A DNA stretch of 64,000 bases from contig NZ_BAMW01000045.1 of assembly GCF_000963945.1 (NCBI RefSeq), positions 186,001 to 250,000 on the forward strand, read 5' to 3'. Made by a program: the position numbers and the translations under genes. Positions 27,070 through 36,392 of this stretch are shown one piece after another; the stretch's first letter is position 1; the number at the start of each line of letters is the position of its first letter. The stretch comes from Acetobacter indonesiensis (GTDB lineage: Bacteria; Pseudomonadota; Alphaproteobacteria; Acetobacterales; Acetobacteraceae). The notes under the pieces were generated by a model. That model worked only from the letters and a program-made list of their open reading frames with translations, was not told the DNA's origin and did not search any database.

Positions 27070-28970
27070 TAATCGGAATTCTTTTCCTGAACTGAGGCTA
27101 AAATCTCTAAAACTGCTTCTCCGTAGCGTTCAAGTTTTGAGCGACCAACGCCTTTCACGTTTCCAAGCTCTTCCAGGCTAGCGGGCGACTGAAGCGCTAT
27201 ATCGCGCAGTGCTGCATCATGAAAAATGACATAGGGTGGAATTTCTTGTTCACGGGCTTCGTCCAGCCGCCATTTTCGCAAAGCCGCGAAGACGAGTTGT
27301 TTATCTTCGGGTAAATCGGACAACGTATCGCTTTTCCGTTCCCGATTAGCCGATCCTTTCTCCAACTCGGCGGTCGCATCTGCACGCAGTTGAATGGTTT
27401 CTTCCCCGCGAAGGATGGGGCGCGCCGCGTTCTGGTTTAAGGCAAGGCCACCGTATTGTCCGTCAGATCGCAAGGCCCCACGCGCAATCAGTTGCCGTGC
27501 AACGCTTCGCCAGAAATGCTCCGGCTTATCTTTGCCAATACCCCATACAGATAATATTTCATGCTGATTTCTGTCTGTGGCTTCCGTACGTTTACCCCGC
27601 AAAACAGCAATGACATGCAATGCACCGTATTTCTGCCCGGTACGATACACGGCCGAAAGAAACTTGCGGGCGGCCTCGGTTCCATCAAATGTGACGACGG
27701 GATGCCGACAGTTGTCACAGTGACCGCACGGTTTCTCCAGTGTTTCGCCAAAACTGTGGAGTAGAGCCTGTGTGCGGCAGCCTGTCGTTTCTGTAAGGGC
27801 GATCATGGCTTCAAGCCTGCTGCCCATAATGCGCTTTTCGGTGTCGGGCGCGTTTGACTGATCCAGCCAGTATCTGGCCCGCGCCATGTCCTCCCCGCCA
27901 TACAGGAGAAGGGTATCAGATGACAGGCCGTCTCGCCCTGCCCGTCCAATCTGCTGATAATACGCTTCAGGTGACGCTGGCATATCGAGATGGATGACAG
28001 CCCTGACGTCTGGTCGATCTATCCCCATACCGAAGGCAACGGTAGCCACAATAACGATAGGTTCACCCGAACGGAAGCGAAGGAGTGCTGCTCGCTTTTC
28101 AAGGGGAGAAAGGCCGGCATGAAACGCCAATGCCGCCCAGCCTTTGTCCCGTAATGAGGCTGCAACGCGCTCTGTCCGGGCGCGGCTACCGCAATAAACA
28201 ATGCAGGCTTCTTCCCGATGCCTTTCCAGAGCGATGACAAGTTGCCGCATTTCTGAGGCTTTGGGTAACGCAGCGATGTTCAGATTGGGGCGATGAAAAC
28301 TGGAAAGCAACACCAGCGCATGAGGCATATCCAATGCTGTGAGAATATCATCACGTGTTCGTTGGTCTGCTGTCGCCGTAAGCGCAATGCGCGGGGTATT
28401 TGGAAAATAGCGAGGAAGAGCTGCAAGAGCCCGGTATTCGGGACGAAATTCATGTCCCCAAGCGGAAATACAATGGGCTTCATCAATTGCAATTACGGAA
28501 ATGCGCTGCTGTGTCAGTTGTTCAAGCGTACCCTCTGACAAAAGTCGTTCAGGCGACACATACAAAATGTCGATTTTGCCAGCAGTAAGCTCCGTACGAA
28601 TTCTGAAGGCGTCTTCGCTCTCCAATTCAGAATGAAGCGCTGCAGCGTTGATGCCAACCTGCCGTAGACTGGCCACTTGATCATCCATCAGGGCGATTAA
28701 TGGCGAAACAACCAAGCCCATCCCCGCCCTACATAAGGCAGGAACCTGATAGCAGATACTTTTACCGCCACCCGTAGGCATTAAAACAAGCGTATCATCT
28801 CCGCGCATGATGCAGTCAACGGCCTGTACCTGAAGGCCACGAAAATCAGGATACCCAAAAACGGAATGCAGCACCTCTTGCGGGGTGCTGCCGACATACC
28901 GGTCTCGTCCTGTGAAGCCATTTTTTGGTAAGAGAGGCTTCTGCGTCAAATCAACGAGACTTTCTGCCAT
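27069..28970 (-). CDS. recQ: ATP-dependent DNA helicase RecQ
   Basis: RecQ is a 3'-5' helicase in recombination and repair. The 633-residue protein shows the SF2 helicase core: FGYPDFRGLQVQAVDCIM (motif 0), Walker A PTGGGKS (65-71), DEAH box AIDEAHCISAWGHEFRPEY (about 161-179), and YYQQIGRAGRDG (motif VI). A zinc-binding region follows with the four Cys in TTGCRTQALLHSFG and CGHCDNCRH, then a winged helix. The HRDC domain is at about 555-633 with SLEELGNVKGVGRSKLERYG. It is the first gene of the recQ-glpR coupled pair, an odd partner for glycerol genes. Confidence 0.97.
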   Translation of the reverse strand: MAESLVDLTQKPLLPKNGFTGRDRYVGSTPQEVLHSVFGYPDFRGLQVQAVDCIMRGDDTLVLMPTGGGKSICYQVPALCRAGMGLVVSPLIALMDDQVASLRQVGINAAALHSELESEDAFRIRTELTAGKIDILYVSPERLLSEGTLEQLTQQRISVIAIDEAHCISAWGHEFRPEYRALAALPRYFPNTPRIALTATADQRTRDDILTALDMPHALVLLSSFHRPNLNIAALPKASEMRQLVIALERHREEACIVYCGSRARTERVAASLRDKGWAALAFHAGLSPLEKRAALLRFRSGEPIVIVATVAFGMGIDRPDVRAVIHLDMPASPEAYYQQIGRAGRDGLSSDTLLLYGGEDMARARYWLDQSNAPDTEKRIMGSRLEAMIALTETTGCRTQALLHSFGETLEKPCGHCDNCRHPVVTFDGTEAARKFLSAVYRTGQKYGALHVIAVLRGKRTEATDRNQHEILSVWGIGKDKPEHFWRSVARQLIARGALRSDGQYGGLALNQNAARPILRGEETIQLRADATAELEKGSANRERKSDTLSDLPEDKQLVFAALRKWRLDEAREQEIPPYVIFHDAALRDIALQSPASLEELGNVKGVGRSKLERYGEAVLEILASVQEKNSD

Positions 28971-28978
28971 AAGATCAA

Positions 28979-29356
28979 TCAGGGGCTAACCAGTTCGATT
29001 TCTACGCGACGTGAGCCAACAGCAGATGCTTCTGTAGTTGAAGGCGCGCGTGGTGTCTGACGAATGCGATCGCCCGAAACGCCATCATCATGCAATTGCT
29101 GTGCCACAAGCTTGGCACGTTGTACTGCCAGAAGAGAATCCGCAGACAGGTCGTTCCCTGCTGTTGCGTAGCCTTCAACCTGCACTACACGGGACGGGTG
29201 TCTTTGTGCCTTGGCGGAAACTTCAGAAATAACGCTACGTGCAGAGTCATCCAGTTCGACCGAACTGTTAGAGAAGAAGACAATATATTTGCGCGGCGGC
29301 TCTGTCGCGCATCCGGCAAGAAGAGAAAGGCCCAGAACTGGCAGCAGGCGACGCAT
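28979..29356 (-). CDS. OmpA-like peptidoglycan-binding lipoprotein
   Basis: The 125-residue product starts with a lipoprotein signal peptide ending in the lipobox LLAGC (Cys at about residue 16). An OmpA-like domain follows: KYIVFFSNSSVELDDSARSVI, VQVEGYATAGNDLSADSLLAVQRAKLVAQQL and GSRRVEIEL. Such domains bind meso-diaminopimelate in the wall and tie the outer membrane to it. It is shorter than Pal, without the Pal neighbours tolB/ybgF, so it is a stand-alone OmpA-like lipoprotein. It ends 8 bases before recQ starts and may be cotranscribed with it. Confidence 0.85.
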   Translation of the reverse strand: MRRLLPVLGLSLLAGCATEPPRKYIVFFSNSSVELDDSARSVISEVSAKAQRHPSRVVQVEGYATAGNDLSADSLLAVQRAKLVAQQLHDDGVSGDRIRQTPRAPSTTEASAVGSRRVEIELVSP

Positions 29357-29480
29357 GGTTTTAATCCTCGATTGGATTGGTTAAGATTTAACTTCATTCA
29401 AATATAAGCCTGCATAGACCAAAAATGTCTTGGCAGACTTATATTTGGTGCCCTTTGGCCGTCGTTCCGTCAACTACTGC

Positions 29481-31166
29481 TTAGGCTGTTGCTGCCGTGG
29501 CAATGCCGTTCGAGAGCCGATATATCCGGTCCAGACGTTCAACACCCGTTAACCGGTGTGCAATCAGAATAACAGTGCGCCCGTCTGCAACGGTATTCAG
29601 GGTTTGTAAAAACTCCTGCTCTGTTTGTGCATCCAAGCCGGTTGCAGGTTCATCCAGAATAAGAATTGGAGCCTGCGTTAACAAAGTCCTTGCCAATGCA
29701 ATCCGGCGGCCCTGACCACCAGACAGTTTTATCCCGCCTTCCCCTAACCAGGTATCCAGTCCCTCGGGCAAATTCTTTACAACATTCGCAACTGCGGCAT
29801 CGTCCAGCGCCTGCCAAAGTTGATCTTCTGTCGCATCAGGTTGACCCAAAAGGAGGTTGGCGCGAATTGTGTCGTCAAACAAATGCGTAGCCTGTGACAA
29901 CCACGCCATTTTTTGTCTGAGTGACTCTGTGCGGATATCTGACAGAGGGATACCGCCCAAGGTGATGGTGCCTGCTTCTGGTGTTGCCGCTTTAAGCATA
30001 AGCGCAGCAAGACTTGATTTTCCGACACCGGACGGCCCTAAAAGAGCAACGCGAGCTCCGGCAGGAATATCTAACGTGAGATCACTAAACACGTAAGGTC
30101 TATCCACACTCCATCGAAACGCCAGATTTTGGACATGAATATGGGTATCTTCTGGCGCCTCAACCGTAGGAGTAGCGGAGCTCGTCAATCGTGTGTCCTG
30201 AGCGATTTCCACAACACGTTTGGCGGAGGCTCCCATTGCTCCGGCTTGCAATCCTGCACGAGTCAATGTTGCCGCGCTTTCAAATGCGGCAACGGTCAGG
30301 AAAAGAACTCCTACTCCCGCAATAGGCGTTACCTTGAAGAACCAGACGCCGGAGACAGCAAGCAGAATAAGAAAAATAGCAATTTGCCCGGATAGGAAAG
30401 CGGTCGCATTTGCAAACGCTGCCTTACGTGCAAGCCGCATTTGCCCCCTTAGCAACGTGGCATCCGCGGCCTGTACGCGTGCTAGTATGCGTCCTTCAGC
30501 GCCGAAAGCGCGGATTTCGCGCAGTCCGCCTACTAAATCGAGAACATTAATACGGAGGGAAGCCAAATTTTTAGTAAGTTGTTCGGCCTCCTGCCGCCCG
30601 GAGCGAGCAATTAGGTAGGGCAGAAAAAAAGCCGTGCAAGCAAAAAGCACCCCAATGCTGGCACCAAGCACGATGCTCTGTTTACAAAGCTGTATCAGAA
30701 GAATTGGGAGCGTCAGACAGGCACACGTAAAGGGAACCAGGATACGCAGATAAAGGCCATCCAGAGTTCCAATATCCGTTACCAACCGAGAAAGCATGTC
30801 CCCGGCGCGACGAAAGCCCAGTCCAGCGGCCGCACCATGTGCCAGAGACCGAAAAAACCAGACACGTAAATCAGCAAGAGCCCGGAACATGGCATCATGG
30901 GCAAAAAGTCGTTCAGCGTAGCGGAGAACAACCCGGCCTGCCCCCACCCAGCGTAACAGGGCTGTCGCAATGACGACTTCACCCAAGACAGTTCCTGCCA
31001 ACCGCAGCCCTGAAAGTTGCATCAGAACGAGCGCCATGCACAGAGCAAGAAGTGCCAGCATAATCCCTATGACAAGCCGGGGGGCCTGTCGTCCCCAGAG
31101 CTTGAGGATGTGCAGAAGTGCTTGGCCGTTTGTGACTGAGGGAGACGTTTTGTGGAGTTCAGTCAT
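29481..31166 (-). CDS. cydC: Thiol reductant ABC exporter subunit CydC
   Basis: CydC is one half of the inner-membrane heterodimer that exports glutathione and cysteine and is needed for assembly of cytochrome bd and periplasmic cytochromes. The 561-residue protein has six transmembrane segments in the first about 310 residues and a C-terminal ATPase. The ATPase carries Walker A GPSGVGKSS, signature LSGGQGRRIALAR and Walker B ILILDEPATGLD. The ATG directly follows the cydD stop (no gap), showing coupled translation. No cytochrome bd genes (cydAB) are in this window. Confidence 0.92.
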   Translation of the reverse strand: MTELHKTSPSVTNGQALLHILKLWGRQAPRLVIGIMLALLALCMALVLMQLSGLRLAGTVLGEVVIATALLRWVGAGRVVLRYAERLFAHDAMFRALADLRVWFFRSLAHGAAAGLGFRRAGDMLSRLVTDIGTLDGLYLRILVPFTCACLTLPILLIQLCKQSIVLGASIGVLFACTAFFLPYLIARSGRQEAEQLTKNLASLRINVLDLVGGLREIRAFGAEGRILARVQAADATLLRGQMRLARKAAFANATAFLSGQIAIFLILLAVSGVWFFKVTPIAGVGVLFLTVAAFESAATLTRAGLQAGAMGASAKRVVEIAQDTRLTSSATPTVEAPEDTHIHVQNLAFRWSVDRPYVFSDLTLDIPAGARVALLGPSGVGKSSLAALMLKAATPEAGTITLGGIPLSDIRTESLRQKMAWLSQATHLFDDTIRANLLLGQPDATEDQLWQALDDAAVANVVKNLPEGLDTWLGEGGIKLSGGQGRRIALARTLLTQAPILILDEPATGLDAQTEQEFLQTLNTVADGRTVILIAHRLTGVERLDRIYRLSNGIATAATA

Positions 31167-32891
31167 TTACGCGGCTCCCTGTCGGCTGACAATCTGGCCA
31201 TTCTGCAAATCAATCCGCCGACCATTGAACATATGAACCGCTGCCGAATGTGTGGCCAAAACCACCGTTTTGTTCAGCGCTAACCGTTGCAGGCTCTCGA
31301 ACACACTTTTTTCTGTTGCTGGGTCCAAATGAGCGGTTGGTTCGTCAAGGAGAAGAACAGGAGCATTTTTTAAGTAAGCTCGCGCAATCGCAATACGTTG
31401 GGCTTGGCCTCCGGAAAGACCAAAGCCGCCTTCCCCAAGGTAGGTTTCAAGACCATGGGGTAGATCGGGTAGAAACTGGTCAACCGCAGCGGCTTTGACA
31501 GCTGCCATCAAAGCCACATCGTCGGCATCTGGATTGGCAAACAGGATATTTTCTTTCAATGATCCTGCAAAGAGAACCGGTTTTTGGCCAATCCACGAAA
31601 TCATTTTAGACAAGGCATCCGGGACTATGGTTTCAAGCGGCGCTCCGTTAAAGAGGATTTTTCCACTATCGGGCTGTATGAAACCCAGCAGTAATTCCAT
31701 GATGGTGGATTTACCGGACCCCGATGTGCCTGCCAGAATAAGAGTTTCCTGTGCTGGGACCGTAAAGGTGATGTTTTGCAAGGCTGGCCCGCGGGTGGCA
31801 TCCCACGTAAAGCTTACATCATCAAACGAGATAGTAACCCCGTGCGCATTGACGGTTCTCGCCTCCTTCGGCGTGCTTGTCTGTTGCGCAACGGGAAGTT
31901 CCAAAATTGCTGTTGCTGCTCCCTGTGCGTGGGCTCGGTCTTGATAGGCAAGAGCCAAGGCGCGGAGTGGAGCAAAAAATTCCGGAATAACGAGCAAAAC
32001 AAACAGCCCGCATGTCAGGGTATGGGATAATTGCTCACCGGAGCCATCAGGATGAAGCGCCAGTGCGATGCGACCGTTCAGAACGGCTACCAGAATAAGC
32101 GCCACCACCATTGCGCAATCAATGGACGCTGAAGATAGAAAGGCCACCCGTAACACTTTCATTGTGCGCTGACGGAGTTCATCTGCGGCCTGAGCAAGGC
32201 GCTGTGTCTCATCTTCTGTTCTGCCTGCCAGAACGATGGTGGCAATCCCTTTTACGCGGTCCAGAAATCTGGCCTGCAATCGTGTCATAGCCAGAAACTG
32301 GTTACGTGATGCAACAGCAGCCCCGATACCGAATAATGCCTGACCAAAAGGAACGGAAAGACCGCAGAGTGCCAGCACCAGACCGGAACGTGGCTGCACT
32401 ATACAAACAGGCAATAGAATAAGTAACGGGCTTATAATCCAAGTGATGGAGGCAGGAATCCACCGGCCAAAAAAACCATCCAAGGCCTCTACCCTATCCA
32501 CGGCGGTATTAGTCAAAGCTCCACTGTGAGATTGTCGTAGCAAGGCAGGACCACCTGTAAGGATAGATGCCAGAACACTGCCCCGCAGCTGTCGGCGCGC
32601 ATCAATTCCAGCTTTGGCAGACGCTGTGTCCCCTAAAGCCATCATACCGGCCCTTAATAAGGCGAGCAGAAGAAAGCCGACGAGAGGCACTACTAGGGAA
32701 ATAGAATGACTGGCGACTGTCGCATGAAGGTCAGTAAGCGCATAGCCTAAGATGCTGGCAATGCACCAAGCCTGCCCTACGCCCATCATGGAGGACAGAA
32801 TATTGAAGACCACGACAGGACGGGCCGCACGACGCCCTAGTCGAGATTGTGTCCGCGTCCAGCCGCGTATCGCTACTTTTTCACCGCTCAT
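31167..32891 (-). CDS. cydD: Thiol reductant ABC exporter subunit CydD
   Basis: CydD pairs with CydC. The 574-residue protein has a membrane domain of six segments (about 25-320). Its ATPase domain has Walker A GTSGSGKST, signature LSGGQAQRIAIAR and Walker B VLLLDEPTAHLD. The membrane half carries the CydD-type GGPALLRQSHSGALTNTAVDRVEALDGFFGRWIPA stretch. It is the first gene of the pair; its promoter should lie in the 119 bases between it and the kinase gene at 33011. Heme, glutathione or cysteine transport cannot be told apart from sequence. Confidence 0.92.
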   Translation of the reverse strand: MSGEKVAIRGWTRTQSRLGRRAARPVVVFNILSSMMGVGQAWCIASILGYALTDLHATVASHSISLVVPLVGFLLLALLRAGMMALGDTASAKAGIDARRQLRGSVLASILTGGPALLRQSHSGALTNTAVDRVEALDGFFGRWIPASITWIISPLLILLPVCIVQPRSGLVLALCGLSVPFGQALFGIGAAVASRNQFLAMTRLQARFLDRVKGIATIVLAGRTEDETQRLAQAADELRQRTMKVLRVAFLSSASIDCAMVVALILVAVLNGRIALALHPDGSGEQLSHTLTCGLFVLLVIPEFFAPLRALALAYQDRAHAQGAATAILELPVAQQTSTPKEARTVNAHGVTISFDDVSFTWDATRGPALQNITFTVPAQETLILAGTSGSGKSTIMELLLGFIQPDSGKILFNGAPLETIVPDALSKMISWIGQKPVLFAGSLKENILFANPDADDVALMAAVKAAAVDQFLPDLPHGLETYLGEGGFGLSGGQAQRIAIARAYLKNAPVLLLDEPTAHLDPATEKSVFESLQRLALNKTVVLATHSAAVHMFNGRRIDLQNGQIVSRQGAA

Positions 32892-33010
32892 GTTGTAGGC
32901 ATTTATACTGGTCAGGGCGAGACGGAAACAGTTAAGCGCGCTGCCCCCCTACTGCAAACACGGCATAGCAGTGATTTCATACATACAAAGGGATGGGTAG
33001 CAGGAATAAA

Positions 33011-34810
33011 TCAGTTTTTTTCGAGAGGAAACGTCAGGGTGTAATGGGTTCCGTTTTCACAGCTTTGCTGAAGATCAGCGTTAAGCTGGCGCGCAAACCC
33101 TTTAATAAGTTTTAAGCCAATGCCGTGTTGGTCTGCAAAAGCGCCCGGTTCAATTAAACACCCGATTCCATTGTCTCCGATTTTAAGTGTCGCAATGCCA
33201 TTGGCCACGCTCAGATTTACGCTGATTGTACCAGCGCGTCCTTCTGGGAACGCATATTTAATGGAGTTTGTGACAATTTCTGTGACGATGAGTGCGAGTG
33301 GTACAGCCTGATCCGGATTCATTGAAAAATCGTCAGACATCACATTGACGCTTATGCGGCCTTCATCGCCTTCTCCTGCGATATGAACCGTTTGTTCGCA
33401 GAGTTCCTTAAGGAAAACAGCCATATTCAGGCTATCGAGCCGGTCTTCCGCATAGAGGGTACGGTGGAGTGTTGCCAAAGCCCTCACTCTATCGCGGGCA
33501 AGGGCAAACTCGGCTCTCACTTCAGGGTTTGAAATGCGGCTGGCCTGTAGATTTAAGAGGGAAGCAACAATCTGAAGGTTGTTTTTAACTCGATGGTGAA
33601 TTTCGCGCATTAGGAGTTCCTGATGCGCCATGGCTTTCTTTAAGCGTGCCTCATGCCGGGAAAGTCGGCGTGTTGCCCGTGTAAACGCCTGCCCCAATCT
33701 TTGCAGTTCCAGAGGCATCGATCTGGTGATTCGGGCATCAAAAACACCCTCCATCTGCCATTTCTGAACGGAATAAGTCAGAAGCCTAAGTGGCCATACA
33801 AGTACAATGTTGGCAGCCAATGTGACGCCGACCAGTCCCAAAACCAGAAGGAACACCAAAGCCGAAATTTCAAGGATCATTGTCCTCAAAGCCCCTGCTT
33901 CACGAGGCGTGCGTTGAGTAGAGACCAGAATGTCGGCTCCGCCAGCAATCGCCCCAAGCGCATACCCGCCGCCGGGAGTGGGAAGTGAAACAACTGACCC
34001 TGCACTGGCTTCTAGACGCTTCTGCAACTCTGTTACGATATAGTTAGGTGGGGCAGTCCATTTACAATCAGTACAGACCGAACTTAGCGTTCCATCCTGA
34101 TTAACAAGCCACGCTTGCATGGGGTTGCTTTCATCAGAAAAAGCCTGCCAACCTGCACTGCTCGCAAGATAAGCGGCCTTCCGGGAAAGTTGTAACACCC
34201 CCACCAGATACCCGTGGGTTTCCGGGATGGATAAGAACACCGCTGGAACGGTTATTCTTAGAAATGACCCGTTTGCATCTGCGGCCCCGTCCCTCTGAAT
34301 GGCTTCGAGCAACGTACCTTGAAAAGAAGGCGGTGGGGTCGTCTCTCCTACTTTTTCACAATTACTTCCTTGGGGCGCGGTTGCCTGAATAGTTTCTCCG
34401 TCAGCACTGATGACGCCCAGATAACAGTAGCGTTGGCCGCTCATGGTTTCAGCGAGCTTAAGCGCGTGACCAATCTGGTCTGGGGTCAGACCCATACCGC
34501 CAATGGTTTCCAATGCGCTTCGAAGTCGGTCAGTGTCATGCCTGAATTGGAGATCAAGGCGAGAGATAGCGTTGGCAGCCCTTTGGGCACTGCCAACCAT
34601 GAGTTCATTGTAATTGTGAATAGCCAACACTGACCCGATAGCGACTACAGGCACTGCCGAAAGGCAGATCAATAGACGCATTCTGGCACTGGTGGTGCTA
34701 AAAATATGCCCTAAACCCGAAAGGAGAGAACTGACGAAACCCCGAACAGGGTGTAAGCGTCGTTCTCCCTCTTTATCCGAGCCAGGCTTAGTCTCGACGG
34801 TCTTCTTCAA
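33011..34810 (-). CDS. Sensor histidine kinase of the general stress response (HisKA_2 type)
   Basis: The 599-residue membrane kinase has transmembrane segments at about 45-66 and 311-340 around a periplasmic sensor of about 240 residues. A HAMP-like linker follows, then the HisKA_2 dimerisation and phosphorylation domain with HHRVKNNLQIVASLLNLQAS (from about 405) and the HATPase_c domain with TNSIKYAFPEG and DNGIG. HisKA_2/HWE kinases often phosphorylate PhyR-type regulators, which fits its place beside nepR. It starts from a TTG at 34810 that overlaps the last 23 bases of nepR; the next in-frame ATG would remove part of the cytoplasmic N-terminus. The signal sensed is unknown. Confidence 0.85.
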   Translation of the reverse strand: MKKTVETKPGSDKEGERRLHPVRGFVSSLLSGLGHIFSTTSARMRLLICLSAVPVVAIGSVLAIHNYNELMVGSAQRAANAISRLDLQFRHDTDRLRSALETIGGMGLTPDQIGHALKLAETMSGQRYCYLGVISADGETIQATAPQGSNCEKVGETTPPPSFQGTLLEAIQRDGAADANGSFLRITVPAVFLSIPETHGYLVGVLQLSRKAAYLASSAGWQAFSDESNPMQAWLVNQDGTLSSVCTDCKWTAPPNYIVTELQKRLEASAGSVVSLPTPGGGYALGAIAGGADILVSTQRTPREAGALRTMILEISALVFLLVLGLVGVTLAANIVLVWPLRLLTYSVQKWQMEGVFDARITRSMPLELQRLGQAFTRATRRLSRHEARLKKAMAHQELLMREIHHRVKNNLQIVASLLNLQASRISNPEVRAEFALARDRVRALATLHRTLYAEDRLDSLNMAVFLKELCEQTVHIAGEGDEGRISVNVMSDDFSMNPDQAVPLALIVTEIVTNSIKYAFPEGRAGTISVNLSVANGIATLKIGDNGIGCLIEPGAFADQHGIGLKLIKGFARQLNADLQQSCENGTHYTLTFPLEKN

Positions 34811-34943
34811 TGAGCTTCAGCAGTTCTTCTGGTATAGGCTCGTTTGCCACGTCATCGAAAAGCTGGTGCAACCCTCGTTTAAGCCATAGGTCAAACGCCT
34901 GATCAGACGTTTTTTTGGGTTTCTTTGCTGGACTTTCATCCAT
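34788..34943 (-). CDS. nepR: Anti-sigma factor NepR
   Basis: NepR binds EcfG sigma factors and keeps them inactive until phosphorylated PhyR sequesters it. The 51-residue protein has the conserved core LWLKRGLHQLFDDVANEPIPEELLKLIEE (about 20-48), the two helices that clamp the sigma factor, after a disordered basic tail. Upstream in-frame starts to 35018 are possible; the ATG at 34943 with GGAAA before it gives the family's usual short form. It lies downstream of the two sigma genes rather than before one as in many species, and overlaps the kinase gene. Confidence 0.9.
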   Translation of the reverse strand: MDESPAKKPKKTSDQAFDLWLKRGLHQLFDDVANEPIPEELLKLIEEDRRD

Positions 34944-35084
34944 GAATTTTTCCATCCGGTGGTGCATCAAAACGCCGCCCGACAGAAATGTCACGTTGCC
35001 CGTTGCTATAGCAAACATCTGACATGCCTACGCCTGTTAGCCAATCTTAATGCATGGGCTAATAAAGCCCATGTCACATCTTTC

Positions 35085-35660
35085 TTAAAGTCTGTTTGGA
35101 ACAGTTTTTTCTTCAAGACGACGATCACTCTGCTGGCGCAGTGTGGATGCCTTGGCTTTCAGGCGGTCTTTGCCAACGTGTTCTTCACCAATCATCCAGG
35201 CTTCAAGTTGACGACGGGCACGGAAAACGCGGCTTTTTGCTGTGCCGACAGCACAACCGGCAACATCAGCCAGTTCCTGATAGCTCATGCCTTCCAGCAC
35301 TCCCAGAACTAGAGCCTCCCGCTGATCGTCTGGCAGGCGTGCAAGCGCTGCATCCAAATCCTTCAACACAATACGGTCTTCGTGCGCGGCGTTCGTTGAA
35401 AGGAAAGATGCGGGCATATCGTCAATATCGGTGGTTTCCCGCTTCTTTCTCAGGTCTGAAATAAAGCGGTTACGGAGGATACGATGCATCCATGCCGGAA
35501 AGTTCGTGCCGGGAGCAAAGCTATCCTGAGCAGAAAGAGCATTGCATACGGCGTCCTGAACAAGATCTTCAGCGGCTGCACGGTTGCGGGTTAGTGCAAG
35601 AGCCTGAACACGCAGCTTTGGCAGAATGGCGATAACCTGATCGTGGAATGACATCGTCAT
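35085..35660 (-). CDS. EcfG-type ECF sigma factor of the general stress response (copy 1)
   Basis: The 191-residue sigma factor has region 2 with AEDLVQDAVCNALSAQDSFAPGTNFPAWMHRILRNRFISDLRKK (about 30-75). Region 4 has ARLPDDQREALVLGVLEGMSYQELADVAGCAVGTAKSRVFRARRQL (about 108-153). The NFPAWMHRILRNRFISDLRKKRE motif is typical of EcfG sigma factors, which recognise GGAAC-N16/17-CGTT promoters. A C-terminal tail of about 35 basic residues follows region 4. It sits 111 bases downstream of a second EcfG gene and 141 bases upstream of nepR. A near-palindrome CATGGGCT/AGCCCATG lies just after it. Confidence 0.9.
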   Translation of the reverse strand: MTMSFHDQVIAILPKLRVQALALTRNRAAAEDLVQDAVCNALSAQDSFAPGTNFPAWMHRILRNRFISDLRKKRETTDIDDMPASFLSTNAAHEDRIVLKDLDAALARLPDDQREALVLGVLEGMSYQELADVAGCAVGTAKSRVFRARRQLEAWMIGEEHVGKDRLKAKASTLRQQSDRRLEEKTVPNRL

Positions 35661-35771
35661 GGGATTTTTTCCTTCACCTTATGCATTCTTGAAACAGGAA
35701 TGGATGAGGGCAGGAAAAGGTTACAAAAAACTTTTAGAAAAATTATCACGAAAAAATGAGCAGATATTTTT

Positions 35772-36341
35772 CTATGCTTTTCCAGCGGCGGTCTGGGTTA
35801 GTTCCAACAACTGCGTTCTGGCACGGGAAACACGTGTTTTCATGGTTCCGACCGAAACGTTGCAGATAAGAGCAGCTTCTTCATACGTCATTTCCTGTGC
35901 ACCGATCAGGACCAGAGATTCTCGTAGCAAAGGAGAAAGTTGCCATAAAAAATGGTCGAGATCTCTAATGGCTTCTCTATCGGGTGCAGACGGCTGATTC
36001 AGGCTTTCTGTTCTTGAGGCATAATGATCCAGAACCTCCTGCTCTTTCTTGCTTCGTCGTGCCTGTTCAAGAAAAAGATTACGCAGTATGGAAAATGTCC
36101 ATGCTTTCAGATTGCTGCCTTGAGAGAACTGATCTGCCTTCGCCAATGCCTGAAGGATGGTTTCCTGCACCAAATCATCTGCCTGACTGGCATTTCGTGC
36201 CAGAAAACGTGCAAAAGCACGGAGCGCGGGCACTAATGCCAACAGGTCTTTCCGAAAATATGATGCATCGGCGCTACTGTCAGGCTGTTTATCGTGTTTC
36301 AGAACACTTATCCCCTTCCTGCACGCGATGGAGCATGTCAT
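35772..36341 (-). CDS. EcfG-type ECF sigma factor (copy 2)
   Basis: This 189-residue ECF sigma factor is a paralog of its neighbour. Region 2 has ADDLVQETILQALAKADQFSQGSNLKAWTFSILRNLFLEQARRSK; region 4 has LSPLLRESLVLIGAQEMTYEEAALICNVSVGTMKTRVSRARTQLLEL. The start at 36341 is the only ATG in the stretch; a shorter form is possible. It lies 51 bases from divergent phyR, so both may share a control region. Compared with copy 1 the N-terminus is longer and the C-terminal tail is shorter. Whether it binds NepR cannot be told. Confidence 0.85.
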   Translation of the reverse strand: MTCSIACRKGISVLKHDKQPDSSADASYFRKDLLALVPALRAFARFLARNASQADDLVQETILQALAKADQFSQGSNLKAWTFSILRNLFLEQARRSKKEQEVLDHYASRTESLNQPSAPDREAIRDLDHFLWQLSPLLRESLVLIGAQEMTYEEAALICNVSVGTMKTRVSRARTQLLELTQTAAGKA

Positions 36342-36392
36342 CGTTATGGCCCTGCGTGTTAACGTCCTTACTCCACGCGAAGGAGATTTGTC

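Noticed and set aside
36250-36392. EcfG promoter for phyR or the second sigma gene
   Set aside because: No GGAAC-N16/17-CGTT on either strand; GGAGC and AGAAC stretches lack a correctly spaced CGTT.
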